From: Oreocharis arfaki
Lineage: Eukaryota > Chordata > Aves > Passeriformes > Paramythiidae
Direction of reading: 5' to 3'
Assembly (NCBI GenBank): GCA_013398015.1
Contig: VZRR01010895.1
Coordinates: forward strand, 419,771 to 483,770
DNA length: 64,000 nucleotides
Shown here in pieces: positions 62,983 through 64,000 of the stretch. The notes under the pieces were generated by a model. That model saw nothing but the letters and a program-made list of their open reading frames with translations, ran no database searches and was not told the origin of the DNA. The position numbers and the translations under genes are program-made. Within the stretch, counting starts at the first letter, position 1, and the number at the start of each line of letters is the position of its first letter.

Positions 62983-63317
62983 ATGGCAGATTAGATGTCA
63001 ACTCGGAGGCAGCTGTCGGGAGACGGTTGCAGCCAGTTTACCTCCACAATTCAAATTCCCAACCTGGCGGGCGGAGGAGCCCCGGACGCTCCTCCAAGGG
63101 TCGCGCCCGGCAGCCGGCATTCCTCCTGCGCCGCGCCGCGCCGCCCCGGAAAGGCGCTGCGCCGCACCCGCCGCCCCGCGATCATCGCGCCTGTCTATCG
63201 ATCGGATCCATCCATCGATCGATCGCCGGAGTTACCGGGGCTGGGGCAGAGGAGTGCGGGAGGGAGCGGGGGCGGCGGCCCGCTCCAGTGCCCGCGCCCC
63301 TTCACTGACGCCAAGGA

Positions 63318-63372
63318 CTTTTCCCTCTTTTTTTTTCTTTCCTTTTTTCCTTTTCCATTTTTTTTTTTTTTT
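63318..63372 (+). repeat. Pyrimidine-rich tract (T/C), interrupted once by A
   Basis: Positions 63318-63356 are all T or C, then one A at 63357, then a run of 15 T to 63372. It is low complexity inside the CpG island and a counterpart of the purine tract 290 bases further right. Confidence 0.75.
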
Positions 63373-63485
63373 AATTTCCGCGTGTTTGTGGAAAAGTGAA
63401 AGGCAGTTACGCGCACGGGGGCACGCTCCTGCCGGCGGGCGAGTCCCCCGCAGGTCACCGGGCCGGGACGACCCGCGCGGACCAG

Positions 63486-63515
63486 GCGCACACGCGCGCA
63501 CACACGCGCGCGCGC
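63486..63515. repeat. 30-base alternating purine-pyrimidine (GC/AC) tract, Z-DNA prone
   Basis: The run consists only of GC and AC dinucleotide steps, with strict purine-pyrimidine alternation for 30 bases. It ends in five GC steps. Sequences of this kind adopt left-handed Z-DNA under negative supercoiling, and CpG-island flanks are a common location. It is also an unstable dinucleotide microsatellite. Confidence 0.8.
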
Positions 63516-63570
63516 TCTTCCCACAGGGAAAGGAGCGCGGCCCGCGTTACGTGGATCTCACTGCGGTAAC

Positions 63571-63580
63571 TCCAATCAGT
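63571..63580 (+). promoter_or_regulatory. Third CCAAT box (tccaatcagt) in the CpG island
   Basis: CCAATCAG at 63572-63579 again matches NF-Y. It is followed closely by non-CpG AT-rich sequence and by a 41-base purine tract. Binding is inferred from the motif only. Confidence 0.4.
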
Positions 63581-63659
63581 GACAAACTAATTTGCTGAGA
63601 GCGCACAACGGCGCAACTCGTTCTGCTCGGAGATTTTGAAAAAAAAAAAGCAACGGGTT

Positions 63660-63700
63660 AAAGAGAGAAGAAAAAAAAGGAGGAGGGGAAAAAAAAAAGG
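63660..63700 (+). repeat. 41-base pure purine tract
   Basis: Every base from 63660 to 63700 on the plus strand is A or G (A8 and A10 runs separated by GGAGGAGGGG). In the sense strand of ARID1B it is a polypyrimidine stretch. Homopurine tracts of this length can form triplex (H-DNA). Confidence 0.8.
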
Positions 63701-64000
63701 CCCCGTGAAAGATAATGGACGTTATCCCCCGGGAGCCCCCCGGGTCCGGCACTCCGGTTACAAAATCCAACCCCCCGCCCCCGTCCGTCCCGAGCTGCTT
63801 GTCCTACGGGCCCTGCGTCTCTCCGACGCTGTTTCAAAGTGGTGGGGGAAAATATTAATTGGGTCTGAGAACAACCTAATTTCGGCAGCGAAAGCCACAC
63901 TCCGGTGCCTCCAGCCCCAACGGGGCCGCGCATTGTGCGCGGCTCACCCTCGCTACGGAGGCAGCGAGGGGCAAAACTGGCCCAGAGGAGAAGGGGCGGG

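Larger units (their letters stand above)
33647..64000 (-). other. ARID1B: ARID1B intron 1, downstream part (at least 30.3 kb)
   Basis: Everything from the exon 2 acceptor to the window end is read as intron 1, because exon 2 is the second coding exon of ARID1B and no sequence resembling the end of exon 1 (human ending MGRSQ) was found up to 64000. The human intron 1 is also long (about 50 kb, from memory). Most of it is AT-rich unique sequence with scattered stop codons in all frames. Items worth naming inside it (CpG islands, MITE, SINE and CR1 relics, hairpins, tracts) are listed separately. In the stretches 34600-36100, 37400-40290, 40320-42950, 43350-47760, 49240-53400, 53490-54900, 55270-56120, 56270-57050, 57110-58510 and 59030-62630 I see nothing I can name with confidence, apart from the small tracts and hairpins listed separately. 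Confidence 0.8.
62640..64000. other. CpG island near the right edge, in or bordering ARID1B intron 1
   Basis: GC content rises sharply at about 62640 and CpG is frequent to the end of the window, unlike the AT-rich DNA to its left. It holds G-rich plus-strand sequence at 62815-62840, three CCAAT boxes, CGCG-rich DNA, an ATCG-rich patch (about 63195-63226) and long purine or pyrimidine tracts. In ARID1B the large first exon sits in a CpG island, so this is most likely the downstream flank of that island. No exon 1 coding sequence (end expected to read MGRSQ before the donor) was found in it. An independent promoter for a non-coding RNA or alternative first exon is possible. The long open frames here (for example 62840-63598 plus) reflect the lack of stop codons in GC-rich DNA. 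Confidence 0.8.

Noticed and set aside
62840..63598. Longest open frame in the window (252 codons, plus strand)
   Set aside because: It lies in the CpG island where stop codons are rare, runs through homopolymer T and the GC/AC repeat, and reads as low-complexity R/P/A/S then F-rich sequence. No domain or family resemblance.
62640..64000. ARID1B exon 1 inside the CpG island
   Set aside because: I looked on the minus strand for the expected exon end (residues MGRSQ before a donor) and for the poly-A, poly-G, poly-H and poly-Q stretches of this exon and found none.
1..64000. Bacterial-type systems (operons, CRISPR, phage, defence islands, toxins)
   Set aside because: No ribosome-binding-site-led gene arrays, no regularly spaced repeats, and composition plus a spliced ARID1B exon show vertebrate intronic DNA.

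Overview
This is vertebrate nuclear DNA from inside one large gene. It is AT-rich and intronic almost throughout, and I see no operons, phage, plasmid or CRISPR content. The one coding segment I can support is a 195-base exon on the minus strand (33452-33646). It encodes 65 residues beginning GSPMDPMVMKRPQLYGMG, which I recognise as exon 2 of ARID1B, a subunit of the BAF (SWI/SNF) chromatin-remodelling complex. The repeat load points to a bird: very few interspersed repeats, one decayed CR1 LINE tail, a few old MIR/CORE-SINE-like relics, one old palindromic MITE, no Alu, L1 or B1, and many A/C-rich tracts of the AAACCAAACC type. A slowly evolving reptile is not excluded.

Layout, with the gene read right to left: 64000-33647 is the downstream part of ARID1B intron 1, 33646-33452 is exon 2, and 33451-1 is the upstream part of intron 2. 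Exon 1 (the large low-complexity N-terminal exon) was not found and probably lies beyond position 64000. Exon 3 probably lies before position 1. Across both introns the plus strand looks rich in A and C relative to T and G, as expected if the whole window is transcribed from the minus strand.

Within intron 1, a GC-rich CpG island (about 62640-64000) carries CCAAT boxes, a 30-base alternating purine-pyrimidine run, long purine and pyrimidine tracts and a possible minus-strand splice donor. A smaller CpG island lies at about 54910-55265. Intron 1 also holds a 231-base MITE with near-perfect arms (48998-49228), SINE relics (43200, 56125, 58519) and a CR1 relic (47815). Intron 2 holds a small GC-rich block (31950-32045) beside a 9-bp hairpin that presents a consensus-like splice donor on each strand, some short palindromes, a ZNF143/THAP11-like site and low-complexity tracts. 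Two assembly gaps are present (3568-3617 and 34555-34570), and the first is flanked by two near-identical 58-base copies.

I found no new biological system here. The most useful observations are the regulatory-looking islands inside the introns, the MITE, the duplicated sequence around the first gap, and the atypical donor of exon 2. All long ORFs other than the exon frame look like chance open frames.
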